Part shown: one piece after another, positions 12,854 through 25,934 of the stretch | How the letters are laid out: each line of letters opens with the position of its first letter | Numbering within the stretch: position 1 is the stretch's first letter | NCBI RefSeq assembly: GCF_018812025.1 | Contig: NC_063063.1 | Location: 548,501 to 612,500, forward strand | From: Megalobrama amblycephala | Lineage: Eukaryota; Chordata; Actinopteri; Cypriniformes; Xenocyprididae | Length of the DNA: 64,000 nucleotides | Direction of reading: 5' to 3' | Made by a program: the position numbers and the translations under genes | The notes under the pieces: model-generated | Told to the model about the DNA's origin: nothing | The model's database searches: none | The model's input: the letters and a program-made list of their open reading frames with translations, nothing else

Positions 12854-15800
12854 ATGGCCAGCGGAGACGATGACGATCCAATCATACAAGAGGTCAAAGG
12901 ACATGTTGAACTTCTACAGGATGATCAAACTGCAGCATCACCGTTGAGCGTCTATCTTCATTCTCTCTGTCTCTCTCTCTCTCTTCCTCTCGTTAGATTG
13001 ACGTGTATCTGGCCAGAAGTCTCGTGGAAAAGCTGTATCTGTTCCAGGTGAGAATGACCGATCATAAGGTTATTGCTCGACGTCAGAGCTGATATTAATG
13101 CAGCGCAGTTTAATGATGGTGAATGTGTTGGACATAAAAATGTGCAAAAGTTTGGGTTGGTTAGACTCACCAAGGCTGTGTTTATTTGATCAAAAATACA
13201 GTGAAACAGTGAAATATTATTATAATGTAAATCAGCTGTTTTCTATGTGAATATATAGTAAAGTGTAATTTATTCCTGTGATCAAAGCTGAATTTTCAGC
13301 ATCATTACTCCAGTCTTCAGTGTCATTTTTGGTCAATATTGAAATCACAATTATTGGTGAGTAATTTGAAATATTAGTGAAATTTCTGAATTATTGATAC
13401 TTCAGCAAAACTAATACTAGTGTAACTAATGTACATGTGATGTAAAAGGTCAAAATAATTACAGAAGACAAACAGCAATACAAGAAGAGCAAAGAAACAA
13501 AATGGACATTAAAAACAAAAACAAAAATCACCCACAAATATAATATCTGTCATTAAATACTCTCCCTCATGTCGTTCCACACCCGTAAGACCTTCGTTCA
13601 TCTTCAGAACACAAATTAAGATATTTTTGATGAAATCCGAGCAATATAATCAACACTTTCAAGCTCCAGAAAGGAACTAAAGACATCGTTAAAACAGTCA
13701 TGTGACTGCAGTGGTTCAATCTTAATGTTATGAAGAGACGAGAATACTTTTTGTGCGCAAAAACAAAACAAAAATAACCACTTTATTCAACAATCTCTTC
13801 TCTTCTGTCATGATCTTACGCAGGTGACGCAGTAACACAGTGAAGCTTCCGTGTTTACGTCCGAACGCCGGCTCAGTATTGGCCAGAGCTGATCACGTGA
13901 TTAGCACAACGCATGCAGGAGCCGGCCAATAATGAGTCGGCGTTCTGACGATGAACCTGGAAGCGCTGGACGTAAACAACATGAGAAGTTATCGTTATTT
14001 TTTTTGTCTTTGCACACAAAAAGTATTCTCGTCTCATGTAAAATAACACTGCGTAGTCTAACTGTGCACATTAAATATAGATTAATCCTTATTAAAGCTA
14101 CTTAAGTTATTCAATCAAGATCAGAGTGATTTTCCTTCATTTTTCCAATATTATCATTAACGACAGACACCAGCAGGTTTATTAGGCTGCTGTCACTTTA
14201 AGAGCTGTACGGATCCAATACACTGATACACATGCGTTTTATTTCTCGACTGTGTACATTTATCATTTATTTAACACACAATCCTCTGTGTTTCCATGAA
14301 TACTCTCCAAAAAGACATTTTTGTATGCGTTTTGGTGCCCATTTGCTTATCCTGTCTCTTTTGATCAGTTTATTTAATGCATCTTTTTGAGCTGTAGATT
14401 ATTTTGCATACTATTTAAGTGTTTGTTTATAGACAAGGCTAGATAAAAATGCCTGAGCAGTTTTGGTTATTGACTGATCAGGGTGAAACGCCACAATTGT
14501 TGTACACGTTTGAACCGTTTCTCCTCTAGTATCCGGTGCGTCCTGCAACCATGAGCTACAATAACGCCACTCATCTGGCGGCCAGAATTAAACCCAAGCA
14601 GCAGAAAGTAAGCCGGTTTTCACTCCTAGTTTCTGAAGTCACTCCTCTTTAAAAGCACAGAGGTCACGTTTTTCCCTCCTCACATCCAGGTTGAACTCGA
14701 GGTTGCAATGGACACCATGAGTCCGAACTACTGCCGCAGTAAAGGGGAGCAGATCGCCCTCAATGTGGACGGCACGTCCTCTGAGGACTCCAACGTTTAT
14801 TCGACGTGAGGAACATCAGCTTTCTGGTGCTTAGAACCAACTTTGGTGTTACTAGTGTTAATCTTTTCCTTCTGCTTAAAGGAAAATGATGGACAAGCAA
14901 ACGTTCTCGTCGATCCAGGCGACCACGAACACGTCCCGCTACGCTGCAGCCGTGTTCCACAAAGGTAATTAAATTTAAATTAAGTCTTAGATTAGCAGAA
15001 GTGTCAAGTATTGTGATGTGATGAGCTGTTATTGATGTATTGGTGGCAGGAGAGCTTCATCTCACGCCGCTGCAAGGAATCCTGCAGATGAGACCGAGCT
15101 TCACATACTTGGATAAAGCTGATACTAAACACAGAGAGAGAGAGGCGGCCAATGAAGGTCAGGAGGGGTTTTTGGGACACTATTTTTACACCTTCACATC
15201 TTAAAGTCGCATGAAACGGAAGTTGTGCTCGTCTTTTCTTTTCTGTAGTGCAGAAATGCTTCGCAAACAAGAACAGATGTAGGGCGGGGCTTGATTTTGA
15301 TTGGATGGTTGTGGTTTGCTATTGGTGGATCTCATGTGAGTGACAGGTTGCCCCGCCCTCATCATCAGAGAAGAGGGAGGAGAAGATTTTCTGATTCAAG
15401 ATTATGAGGAACAATAATGATGTGCACGGATAAATCGTTGTGTTAGACACATTATTAACTAACGAATGTGTTCGTTACAGCTGGAGACTCTTCTCAGGAT
15501 GAAGCAGAAGAAGACGTTAAACAAATCACTGTAAGGCTTCATTCAGTTGAGCAAAATGCAGTCAGTGTGTGTTTTGTGTTCACTCCTCTTATTGTTTTTA
15601 ACCAGGTGAGGTTTTCCCGGCCGGAGTCAGAACAGGCCCGTCAGCGCCGCATCCAGTCGTACGAGTTCCTGCAGAAGAAACAGGCGGAAGAGCCCTGGGT
15701 TCACCTGCACTACCACGGTCTAAAGGTGAGTGTGATCACATGACCCGCATATCCTGGTGCACTAATCTCAGTGTGATTCTCAGATACAGAACAAACAGAA

Positions 15801-17508
15801 GTCAACATCTTAGCTGTGTTTCCATGCACACGTTATTTTTGTGAGTTTAGGGATATAAACACTGGATTGAAATGCCAAGATGAGCATAAAAACATATGCA
15901 ATATTTGTGTTATTTGATACATTTTCATTCAGCTGCTCTTTTACACAGTATAAAAATGCATTCTGAAAATCTAAGCAGTTTGTAATCAGGCATCTAGAAT
16001 CATTAACAGTATTTTAAAGCCTGAAATGACAATGCTGTGCATAAAAAATACAGATTCTCATTTTTATGAACCAATATTGTTTCTTAAATCCCAAGAATCG
16101 ATTAGTCTAGTCTGTTTTCAGTTGATGAATGAGCAGAATATGTAGCTCCTCCCATCCAATAAATCGCAGTAATCTTTGTTACTTTTGATATGAAGCAAAG
16201 TCTCAGATTTCAAATGACGTCCATCTTATTATGAGATTCAATATGAATGGCACTGTTTAATGTGGCGTGACAGATCGCTTTAGCGCCTCAGTTAAAGAGA
16301 AGCATGTGATCATCCTCTCCTCTGCTTTAATACCAGTTACAGCGAAATAAACATGCATGAACATCTGAAGGTATGTTAAAATATACAGTACAACTTACTG
16401 AAATCCGTATCATGTCTCGTGTAATCACTCAATCACTGCTTCAACCTCAATAAAACAGCTTCAATGTCACGTGACGTCACATTTACCTCAGAAAAACATA
16501 TTCAGTGACCATAAACTCATTAGTCAGCTAGAAAAGTGAACTTTAGAAAGCAACATTCTGATAAATATAGCTATGCACCGTTACATATTCATTATAATGT
16601 TCTTCAATATTTAATGCATGTTTGAATAAATCAGCCGCGATTTAAATGTTTATATTTAAAAAAACGAATTGGAGTAGAAATATGATTATGTAATTCTAAA
16701 CTTTATTTATAATAAAAACATCATTGAGTGTAATTGAAGTGTTTGTATATAAATAAGTTAATTTAATCTTCAATATTATTATCACTGTGCGTGTTTATTA
16801 TGCATGAATCCTCATTTATTGTGATTATTGTGCTTCTGTAGGACGGCCGTTCTGAGCACGAGCGCCAGTATCTTTACTGTCAGGCCATGGACACCACAGA
16901 AAACACAGAGCTGGTGAAAACACCACGGTTAGAGTGCATGTTGATTTCACCCATGATGGACACTGATGTGTTTAATTCCTCCTGTAAAGTGTGTGTTCAT
17001 CTGGTGTTTTTGTTCTCTCCTCAGTGAATATCTGTCCATGCTCATGCCTCCTCTGGCTGAAGAAAAAGTGTAAGTAGAGGAACTTTCTGTAGGATGCATA
17101 GAGTTTTTCAGATGATTTCTGATCTTATTTTGTCTCTCGTTCTCTAGCGTGAAGCCCGTGGGTCCCAGTAACGTGCTCTCCATGGCCCAGCTCCGCACCC
17201 TGCCTCTGGGTGATCAGGTCAAGACGCTGATGAAGAACGGTCAGCTTGGGTTACGCTATCGTTTATGGTCTATTTTTTCTGTCTCTATTAGGGCTGCACA
17301 AAATGGATATCGCTATATGGTTTAGTGCCATTGTCAAATCATGCAGACTGAGATTTAATTAAATTGATGTATGCGCTACCATTTTCAGTACATTTTTGAA
17401 TGAAGAAATTAAGACTTAAATAGGGCTGTCAAACGATTAATCGCGATTAATCGCATACAAAATAAAAGTTTGAGTTTGCCTAATATATGTGCGTGTACTG
17501 TGTGTAAT

Positions 17509-17589
<81 letters not shown>

Positions 17590-20500
17590 AATACATCCAT
17601 ATATATATTTAAGAAATATTTACAAATATATGTATTTATTTATATTTTTGTATAATTTATATTATATATAAATAAAAAAATTTGTACATAAAAAAACATA
17701 TTTCTCTTAAATATATACATTAATTTGTGTGTATTTATATATACATATTAATTACACACAGTACTCACACATATATTATGCAAACTCAAACTTTTATTTT
17801 GTATGCGATTAATCCTAGACTTAGCCCTAGACTTAAATATTGGTATTGTAATTTTGCAGTAAAAAAAAAGTAATTTTAATGCATTACTTCTGTTAACGCT
17901 GGTTATTTTAATATAGTTCTTATTTTATTTCATATTTTTATTTGATGATAATCACAATAAAATCATTATTTATTATTTTATAGTCATATTGAATTGGTCG
18001 AAAACAGTGGGAATGTGGCGCATGACAACTGAAGTGTTTTAAAATCATTTTCAAAACAAAAACGGTGTAGGATTTGTTTCAAAACAATTTTCACGCAGAA
18101 ATTGCTAGTAAATTTCACAAATAATTACAGAGAATCTCAAGTAACGTTAAATTAAACATCAAATTTTGAAATGGAAAGACAGAAATAGTAAAACATACTC
18201 CAATAATCTTTCAAAAAATATTTTTATTACTGTGAAGTTTTTTGTAAATCGTTCAGCCATTAAGAAAAAGTCATTTTACTTTTTTTAATATTTATTTTCT
18301 GTGCAGATTTACAAAATCAAACAAAAAAAACTCATTCAGTCTAAAATGATTGATTTTTTTCTGAACATACATTAGATATTCAAGTCAGTGAAAACTGTAT
18401 TTTTTATATCATATCACATAAAAAAACTACATATCACAACTGAGTTTTTCCCCATGTCGTACGGCAGCACGAGTCTCCATATAGATGTTTTCTTTGTCTG
18501 TCAGTCAAGGTAATGCCGTTCGCCAATCTGATGGGGCTGCTGGCGTCAGGGACGGACTCCACCTCCGTGCTGCGATGCATACAGCAGGTGGCGCTGCTGG
18601 TCCAGGGCAACTGGGTCGTGAAGAGGTCAGGCTTTAACATTACATTAATGCTGAATCTGAAACTGATGCATGAAGCGCTAAAATCCTGCGATTTGTCTCT
18701 TCCAGTGACGTGCTGTATCCCAAAAACACCTGCAGTTCACACAGCGGCGTTCCTGCTGAAGTGCTCTGTCGCGGCCGAGACTTTGTGGTGAGCTTATATG
18801 AATTTTAGCTTAATATGATTTGGATTGTAAAGACGAGCACTATCATTACATGCAGTATAATATGTGTTGCGCTTGCTGATTTCCTAAAAGCGTTTTATCT
18901 TTGCTCTCTCAGATGTGGAGATTCACTCTGGAGCGAACCCTGATGAGAAAAGAGGTCGCTGCCATCATAAAGGTTTGTGAGCTGAATTATAATCACTACT
19001 CGAGTATAACAGAAGATGGCGCTGTAAGATGTAATGTTTTTACCCTTGAGATGTTAACATGAACATTTATGAAACCATATCTAGACTTTAACCCCGTGTA
19101 TCCTACTATTTGATGCATGAAAGGCCTCTAAATGATCAAAACTTCGCTGATAAACCCGTCACACAATCTCCTACAGAGAGTTTAGACTTTTCTTATCTTA
19201 GTATCATTGTAAAACCTTCATCTCGTCTTTCTGCTGTGAAAACTTATTTTTATCAAGTAAATGTAAGAATAACTTTGATATTGTTAGTAATTGTAAGCAG
19301 CTTTACTTGATTATCATACATCATTTTATAGAAAAATCATGAGTATCAAATATGATCATCATCTTTTGAGGAAGTTTATTTGTTCATCTCTCAACCATTG
19401 CATTGCATTATGTTTTAAACAGAGATTTGATCATTAAACATTTGCTAAAACATATAATTGGCAGATATTTATTTATATGCATTTAATGTCAGTATCTGCT
19501 GTACTGTTATAAAGATCTCATTGATTTACATCCATATAAATATCATCATCTGTCATAAAAGCCTGATGTAGCAAATATGATACTCGCCAAATTAAAAGTT
19601 TTTCAAGTTTTTCAAATAAGTAGATTTTTCTGATTATTATTTCATTTGTCAGGCTTTATGGGGTTAGTTATGATTTTTTTTTTTTTTTTTTTTTTTTGTG
19701 CATTAATCATATTATATTAGTCAGCATGTTGATGTTTATCTCCATCATGTGACTCCAGCTTCCTCCGGAGGACGTGAAGGACTTCCTGGAGCAGATGTCC
19801 GCCCCTCGATTAAACCGAGGCTGGGAGTTCCTGTTGCCCACAGATCATGATTTTGTCAGAAAGCATCCTGATGTGGCTCAGCGGCAGCACATGCTCTGGA
19901 TGGGCATTCAGTCCAAGTACGAAACGGCCTCTCACATTCTTATGAATTTGATCATGTGTTGCATTTATTCATCCAGAAATGAACATTGCACATTGAACAT
20001 TGCTACAGCCCACATGTTTAACAGCAGAATTCCTGGGGGAAAAACTACATTACCCATGATTCTGCAGAGAAATCTCCACCAATCAGAGAAACGCAATAAA
20101 TTGGGGCAAAAGAACCGCCCACTTCCATGAAGCATTGCAAATGACACAGATTCATTTGATATTTCTCCATTTTTAATTTGAACATGTCATTTGCAATGCT
20201 TCATGGGATTGTAGTTCTTTTCCCTCAAAGCTTAAGTTTACAGTTTTGTCTTTTTGTCCGATTTTCAATCAATTCAAATACTTCAGAGTTTGTAATGTGT
20301 TTCTCCTCGTGTCTGGTTGGCTTGTTTTATGGCTTTTAACTCTTTAATGAAGACTTTTAAAAAAAAATCCCAATGGGAAAATGAATGGATAAATATTTCT
20401 GCAACCAAGACAGCTGAAAAAGTGGACTTATACAGGGTTAGAGAACAACACATTATTATTTTGTGAGCTAGTGCTTTAGCTAAATACGAATGTAAGATAT

Positions 20501-23500
20501 TTTACACAGTTTGATCCTAATACGAGGACAAAATCACTATATTGCAGGTTGGAAAAAGTGTTCAACTTCTCCAAAGATGACTTTGTGCCTAAAAAGGATG
20601 TTCAGATGGGTATGTTCTGACTTTCCCTTGTGTTCTCTATATATTTACACACACTTTTATAACTATATACATATTTTTTATGTTTGTGAAAAGTCTTCTG
20701 CTCATCAAAGCTGCATTTTTTTTTATATATATATCAATAATATAGTAAAAAAATATTTTAAAAAAAATTGTAAAATTCAGAAATATTATTCTAATGTAAA
20801 TCAGCTGTTTTCTATGTGAATATATAGTAAAGTGTAATTTATTCCTGTGATCAAAGCTGAATTTTCAGCATCATTACTCCAGTCTTCAGTGTCACATGAT
20901 CCTTCAGAAATCATTCTGATATGATGATTTGATGCTCAAGAAACATTTATGATTATTATCAATGTTGAAAACATTTGTTTGAAAACTGATACATTTTTAT
21001 TTTTCAGGATTCTTTGATGAATAGAATGTTCAAAAGAACAGCATTTATTTGAAAAAGAAACAATTTGTAACATTATAAATGTCTTTAATGTCACTTTTGA
21101 TCAGTTTAATGTGTCCTTGCTGCCCTCAAACATCATACTGACTCCAGCCTGAACGCTCCTGTACGGATGTTTCATTCAGCGTGTGTTTGTTGCTGCAGAT
21201 CCGGTTCACGTCAGCGGAGACCAGCGTCTCAAAGCGGCCCGAGAGAACGCGAGGGAAAGCCACGGCGTCCTGCAGAGAGAGCTGGACGCTCGCAGGATGA
21301 AGGCGTCGCGCCCCGGTGAAGCCTGCGCTCCGGTGCGGGTCAAACAAGAGCCCGTGAGTGACTCTGAGGAGCCCATGGACACGTCAGGCCCGCTCCTGAA
21401 CGGCTCCATCAACGGTTACCCTAACTCTACCTCTCCGGTCTCGGACCCTCATAACGGACACGGGGCCGGTCACGCTTTCACCCCCGAGCTGCAGGAGTTT
21501 GTGCAGAGCACCTTCAGAAAGCATTACGTTCTGTGCCTGAGCGAAGTGAAGCGGCTGTTTAACCTGCATCTGGCCAGCTTACCCACGGGTCACTCTGCGT
21601 ACGGACATGTGACCGACCGCATGCTGCAGGACACCATCCTCCAGAGCCAGTGCAAACAGATCCTGGTGCCTGTAAGTACTGTGACGGCATCGTCAAAATA
21701 AAGGATACGGTTTTCTAAAGCTTTTTCAGAGCAAATAGCATTAGAATTGTAATTTTAATATCATATTTATAATTAAATATAATTTAACCCTTCAGAGTGT
21801 GATGTTATGTCTAGGGCTGCCCCTGAATGAAGAGTTTTCTAGTCGACCAGTAGTCGTTCATTCAAGACATTAGTCGACTAATCGCACGTGTATATATATT
21901 TAATTTCTCTAATATATACTGACGAATACTAAACCATAATGAGCTCGAGCTCAAACATAAAGCTGCCGCAAAGTAATGATTAAGAATGTGTCGGGTAAAA
22001 AATATCAAGGAGATATTTTAATAATTTATTAATAAACTAGTGTTTTCTGAGTCAGTGTCGCTGCAAAGATGAAGTTGATGCTGCTGACTCTCATCTCCGC
22101 AGTGAACGCACCTATAGAGAGAAATGCATTTTTCATACGGATTACATATTTTGAATTAGTTCATTTAAAAGTAGACATTTCAATCTTTCTATAGATATAT
22201 TTCTCATGTCTGTGAGGCAAGAATACGCCGAGTTTCGGTTCATTTTTGTGACGCGCTCCAGTTCAGAGAGACCGAGACGGCAGAAAGCGCTTCCTGTTTG
22301 TTTGTTTTCTTTATTTTACAAAAGCACAATGTTTTCATGTTATTGTGAGTTTACACAAATAAAAGTAGATCCTTTACAGTTTCGAATGATCTGTGTGACC
22401 AAAAATGACAGAGTATTTAAGTAGTGATCAACCGATATTGATGTTTTTTTTTAGAATCGATACCGATAGTTTATGTGGCCGATAACCGATATTTATTTAA
22501 TGATATACTTCTGTTTTTAACACGATTACAACACCACTGAACTGAACAAACCATTTATTTATAACAATCACTCCCTCCTTGCATAGAAAACAAATCTTAT
22601 TTATACACCAATAAATTTTGTTAATTTTAATCTTCATATTGCAAAAATAATTTTATTTATAAAATCAGAAGCAACACTAATGTTAACAATAAGCAAAATA
22701 AATGTAGAATGTTTAATGTTTTCAAATGGAGAAATTAAAGGCAGGAGTCATATCAACTTTGCAGAAATATAATACTTCATTTTAAACGACAGTTTTAGTA
22801 GATTTATAAGCTGTTTAATGGGCTAAAGAGTGAAGAATAATTTGCTGGATAATGTTAAATAACTGAATAATATTCTCTGGAATATAACAAACAAAACATA
22901 GTATTTTATTGCACTTCTCAACTGTTATGTTATATCAGAATTATTAATGTTTTTGTCGTTCTAGATTATGAAATATCAAAGCGCTGTTTATCTTTACACA
23001 GAACTATACTCAAACTGTGATCGATCGCGAGTTGTGTTTACTTGGATGTTTATTAGCGAATTAATGGTTATATAGTAAATGTTTATATAATTACGGTGTT
23101 TTAAACAACTGAATCTTGTCAAAAGTTTCATGCGGTGGCCGTGGAGCACTTCCTGAGCATCAACCCGCTGAGCGAACGAATGCAGACGACTTCACGAGAC
23201 TAATGATGAACAGAGAGAGAATTAAATTCAGCGTTTTTATTTCCAACATGTGCTCATTCATGGCTGTGTTATTTAATTCATGCAAAGTTACATCTTTATT
23301 GGGACAGGAGGACATGACGGATTATCGTGACTCTGTGGGCTTGTCTATTTCTTAGAGACGAGCTGCATAAACTAGCTACATTTCAGGCATTAATGTAACA
23401 CATCTAATTTGTGCATTAATGGCTGTTATGTTAAATAAAGTTTACTAATTACACCAAAGCAGGTAAGTGAACTTTACCTGTGCACGCCGTTATCTCGTCT

Positions 23501-24385
23501 CAGATGCTCTGAGGCGAACCTGTGCGCAATTCTCAAAACACCCACAAGATGGTGGTGTTTATCGGTAAATCCGACATTACAAAACCGCTTAAATATCAGG
23601 GAAAATATCGGTAAATCGATATATCGGTCGATCTCTAATTTTAAGTAGTTTCTGCTGTTAACAGAAGAAATGCAAGTGATCGCGCCGGCGCCTCTATAGC
23701 CGAATAATATCGCACATTAATCTAGTTTAACATTATAGCGAGCGCTACTAACATGTTTCAAATGATAAGCCACGTTTGAGGTCGATGTTTAGATGTCCTG
23801 CCCGACACACATGTAATTACCACAAGGACCCGCCGATAACCATCTGATCCGCCCCGACTGTGTGACTTCAGCACAAGGTGTTTTCCTAATAAAACGTTTG
23901 TTCGACTAATCCTCTTACAGTCGACTAACGATTGGTCAATATTAGGGAGCAGCCCTGTTTATATCCAAACCATCACAGGAAGTTACATTTTACCCTTTCC
24001 CATAATTCTATATGTGTTTATATTTTTGATTTTTATGTATGTCAAGATTTCCAGTAATGTTTAGTGGGCACTGGATTTTTGTTATAAAATTAATACCTAA
24101 AAAGAAACGAATGTTATGATGTGGTTCCCAAAGAACTAAACGAAGGTGAACAAAGTCAGAATACACGTTTGATGAAATAAAAACATTGGGAATGATTATA
24201 TATTATTGTTTTGAAGTAAAAAGATTCATTTTGCGTGCGTCAGAGTTAATAATTGTTTTTGTTTCTGGCTTTAATTCCCTTTTAAGTCCATTAATGTCCG
24301 TGTCTGTCCCGCTGCTCCAGATAATGTGTTTGATTTTAAGATGTGCTTCAGTCCTTTTGTTCCTGAAGCTTATTGGATTAAGGGG

Positions 24386-24459
<74 letters not shown>

Positions 24460-25479
24460 TTTCCTCCTCAGAGCGGTGCCACGGCGGACGAGCAGAAGGT
24501 CTTCGGTCTGTGGGAGAGCGGAGAAACCTTTGACAAGGTGCTTGAGTTGTTGTGACCTTCATTCTTCACGTTCACACTGTCAGAAATGCAATTTGAATAG
24601 AATTTCAAACCACATATGAATGTAGCTCAAAACAGATTTGGTGTTTTTTTGCCGTTCACACTCGCTGAATCTGATCTGATTCCAGTCGATCCGCACAAAC
24701 GAGTCTGAAGGAGGTTTTTGAGCTGAATTCTGTTTTCCTCCGCAGCACCGGCAGGTTCTGTTCGAGATCTTCATGAAGAACTATCGCGTCAGAAGAAACG
24801 TCATCCAGACGCGCCTCACGCAGGAACTCGGTGACGCCGTCACCAAAACCGACGTGGATCGACTGCTCAAGGTGACGCAAACCTTTCAGCTGTCAGACAC
24901 CATTATTTCGAAATTTTTAATTTTAGTTTTATTTTGTGTTTTGTTGATTGTTTTTTTTTTTTTTTTTTTTTTTTTGAATTACTTTAAAATTTAATATATA
25001 ATAAATATAATATAATATAATATAATATAATATAATATAATATAATATAATATAATATAATAAATATTTCTCAATGAACTAAACATTGATTTTGCTAAGT
25101 TGTTTTTCAAGGTAAAGAAAGTCAGAAAAATAAATTTAATAAATAACAAATGATGAGCAGGAACAACTAAAAATAAAAACTACTTAATTTTCATATTTTC
25201 ATACATTTGTAAATACAGAAAACCCCTTTGTATTAATAGATGCCTTTAAGCAACCATCAAGTAAAAAAAAAAAAATGCATTTTACAAACAAAACCATCAA
25301 TGCAATTGTAAAATAACCATTAAAATAAAAAAATATATAAAAACAACCTAAACTTATTTTATTTCAGCTAGTGACCAAGGCAGCATTTCTGATTTTCATT
25401 TAGTTTAACTTGATGTACTAAAATAACTAAAACTGGAGTAAAAAATAAATAAATAAATAAATAAATTATATATATTAAA

Positions 25480-25572
<93 letters not shown>

Positions 25573-25632
25573 CAGGAGTGCTGCGTGAGTTTGGGAGGGA
25601 TGTGGTATCTGAAGGGAACAGTTCCCTCCTGA
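12854..25632 (+). CDS. polr3e: DNA-directed RNA polymerase III subunit RPC5
   Basis: Twenty coding exons: 12854-12892, 12997-13047, 14530-14607, 14690-14805, 14882-14964, 15050-15157, 15481-15530, 15606-15725, 16842-16927, 17025-17069, 17148-17239, 18505-18625, 18706-18787, 18913-18972, 19759-19916, 20548-20609, 21199-21671, 24460-24537, 24746-24871, 25576-25632. All junctions are AG/GT and in phase, giving 694 aa (human about 708). RPC5 pairs with RPC4 as the TFIIF-like module of nuclear RNA polymerase III, which makes tRNA, 5S and U6 RNA. Recognisable blocks are the acidic start [99 protein letters not shown] and the C-terminal winged-helix part ending [12 protein letters not shown]. The 473-bp exon encodes a linker with VKQEP (SUMO-type consensus) next to PMDTS. 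No breaks. Confidence 0.95.
13165..13335 (+). mobile_element. Interspersed repeat (CAGTCTTCAGTGTCA family), partial
   Basis: Shares TCAGCTGTTTTCTATGTGAA and CATCATTACTCCAGTCTTCA with the copies at 1640, 20765 and 37843. Only part of the family is present, in polr3e intron 2. Confidence 0.8.
13549..14040. mobile_element. Truncated TTAA-type fold-back element, second core type
   Basis: Starts within the family's subterminal sequence (ACTCTCCCTCATGTCGTTCC), then carries the core seen at 57684-58374: TCATGTGACTGCAGTGGTTC, AAAAATAACCACTTTATTC, GAAGCTTCCGTGTTTACGTC, and the inverted half TGGAAGCGCTGGACGTAAAC. The outer part of the right arm is missing. It lies in polr3e intron 2. Confidence 0.75.
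17421..17829. mobile_element. Non-autonomous hAT-like MITE with perfect 8-bp duplication
   Basis: TAGGGCTGTC...TTAGCCCTA is flanked on both sides by GACTTAAA (17413-17420 and 17830-17837), a perfect 8-bp target-site duplication as made by hAT transposons. Subterminal inverted arms contain GCGATTAATCGCATACAAAA and, at the other end, TTTTGTATGCGATTAATCC. The middle is a long (AT)n run (about 17513-17585). No transposase. In polr3e intron 11. Confidence 0.85.
17513..17585 (+). repeat. (AT)n microsatellite inside MITE
   Basis: Uninterrupted TA dinucleotides at the centre of the 17421-17829 element; can form a hairpin. Confidence 0.95.
20765..21110 (+). mobile_element. Interspersed repeat (CAGTCTTCAGTGTCACATGAT family)
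   Basis: A longer copy of the family at 1640 and 37843, running from GTAAATCAGCTGTTTTCTATG to TCACTTTTGATCAGTTTAATG, in polr3e intron 16. No coding capacity. Confidence 0.8.
21812..23957. mobile_element. hAT-like element (outer), interrupted by a second element
   Basis: Left end TAGGGCTGCCCCTGAATG and right end GGGAGCAGCCCTG are inverted. Flanks GTTATGTC (21804-21811) and TTTATATC (23958-23965) agree at 6 of 8 bases, consistent with an aged 8-bp duplication. Subterminal TAGTCGACTAATCGC and TTCGACTAATCC/AGTCGACTAACG are also inverted. The body lacks a recognisable transposase and contains the nested element at 22422-23637. In polr3e intron 17. Confidence 0.7.
22422..23637. mobile_element. Nested hAT-like element
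   Basis: Ends TAGTGATCAACCGATAT and ATATCGGTCGATCTCTA are inverted with few mismatches, followed inward by GATAACCGATATTTAT and its counterpart. Flanks TATTTAAG and ATTTTAAG agree at 6 of 8 bases. About 1.2 kb long with no intact transposase. It interrupts the element at 21812-23957 and is therefore younger than it. Confidence 0.7.
24389..24458 (+). repeat. (TG)n microsatellite abutting polr3e exon 18 acceptor
   Basis: About 35 TG repeats run straight into the acceptor AG at 24458-24459, with no conventional pyrimidine tract in between. Confidence 0.95.
25000..25064 (+). repeat. (TATAA)n microsatellite
   Basis: About 12 copies of the pentanucleotide ATAAT, preceded by a T-run at 24948-24975, in polr3e intron 19. 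Confidence 0.9.
25482..25571 (+). repeat. (TG)n microsatellite abutting last polr3e exon
   Basis: About 45 TG repeats end four bases before the acceptor AG (25574-25575) of the final coding exon. Confidence 0.95.
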
Positions 25633-25928
25633 CGGAAAAGCCGGAGCACTGGGATCCCGTCAATCAGCTCGTCTGCCTCAGGAGGCGGAGCAAAAACACA
25701 TGAACCAATCACGGCCCTCGGCTGACCGGGGCGGGAGGAGCATCTGCATACGTTAACCCTTCTGACTCACACGAGCGTCTCCGGAAAAAAAGGGCTGAAG
25801 ATCGATTTAATTCTGCCATTTAAGCGTCAGGAATGGAGTCGTCTGCCGAACGCACACTCAGACTATCACCTATTCTGCTTTTCTTTTGGTTTTCTTTTGT
25901 ATAATTTAATATGAAAGTAGTAGTTTTG

Positions 25929-25934
25929 AATAAA
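25929..25934 (+). other. Candidate polr3e polyadenylation signal
   Basis: AATAAA about 300 bases after the stop codon. Further AATAAA words at about 26167 and 26811 may be distal sites; the unique-looking sequence at 26400-26830 could be extended 3' UTR. Confidence 0.55.

Noticed and set aside
24203..24562. Open frames with poly-VC or poly-TH stretches
   Set aside because: They are translations of (TG)n microsatellites overlapping a polr3e exon.
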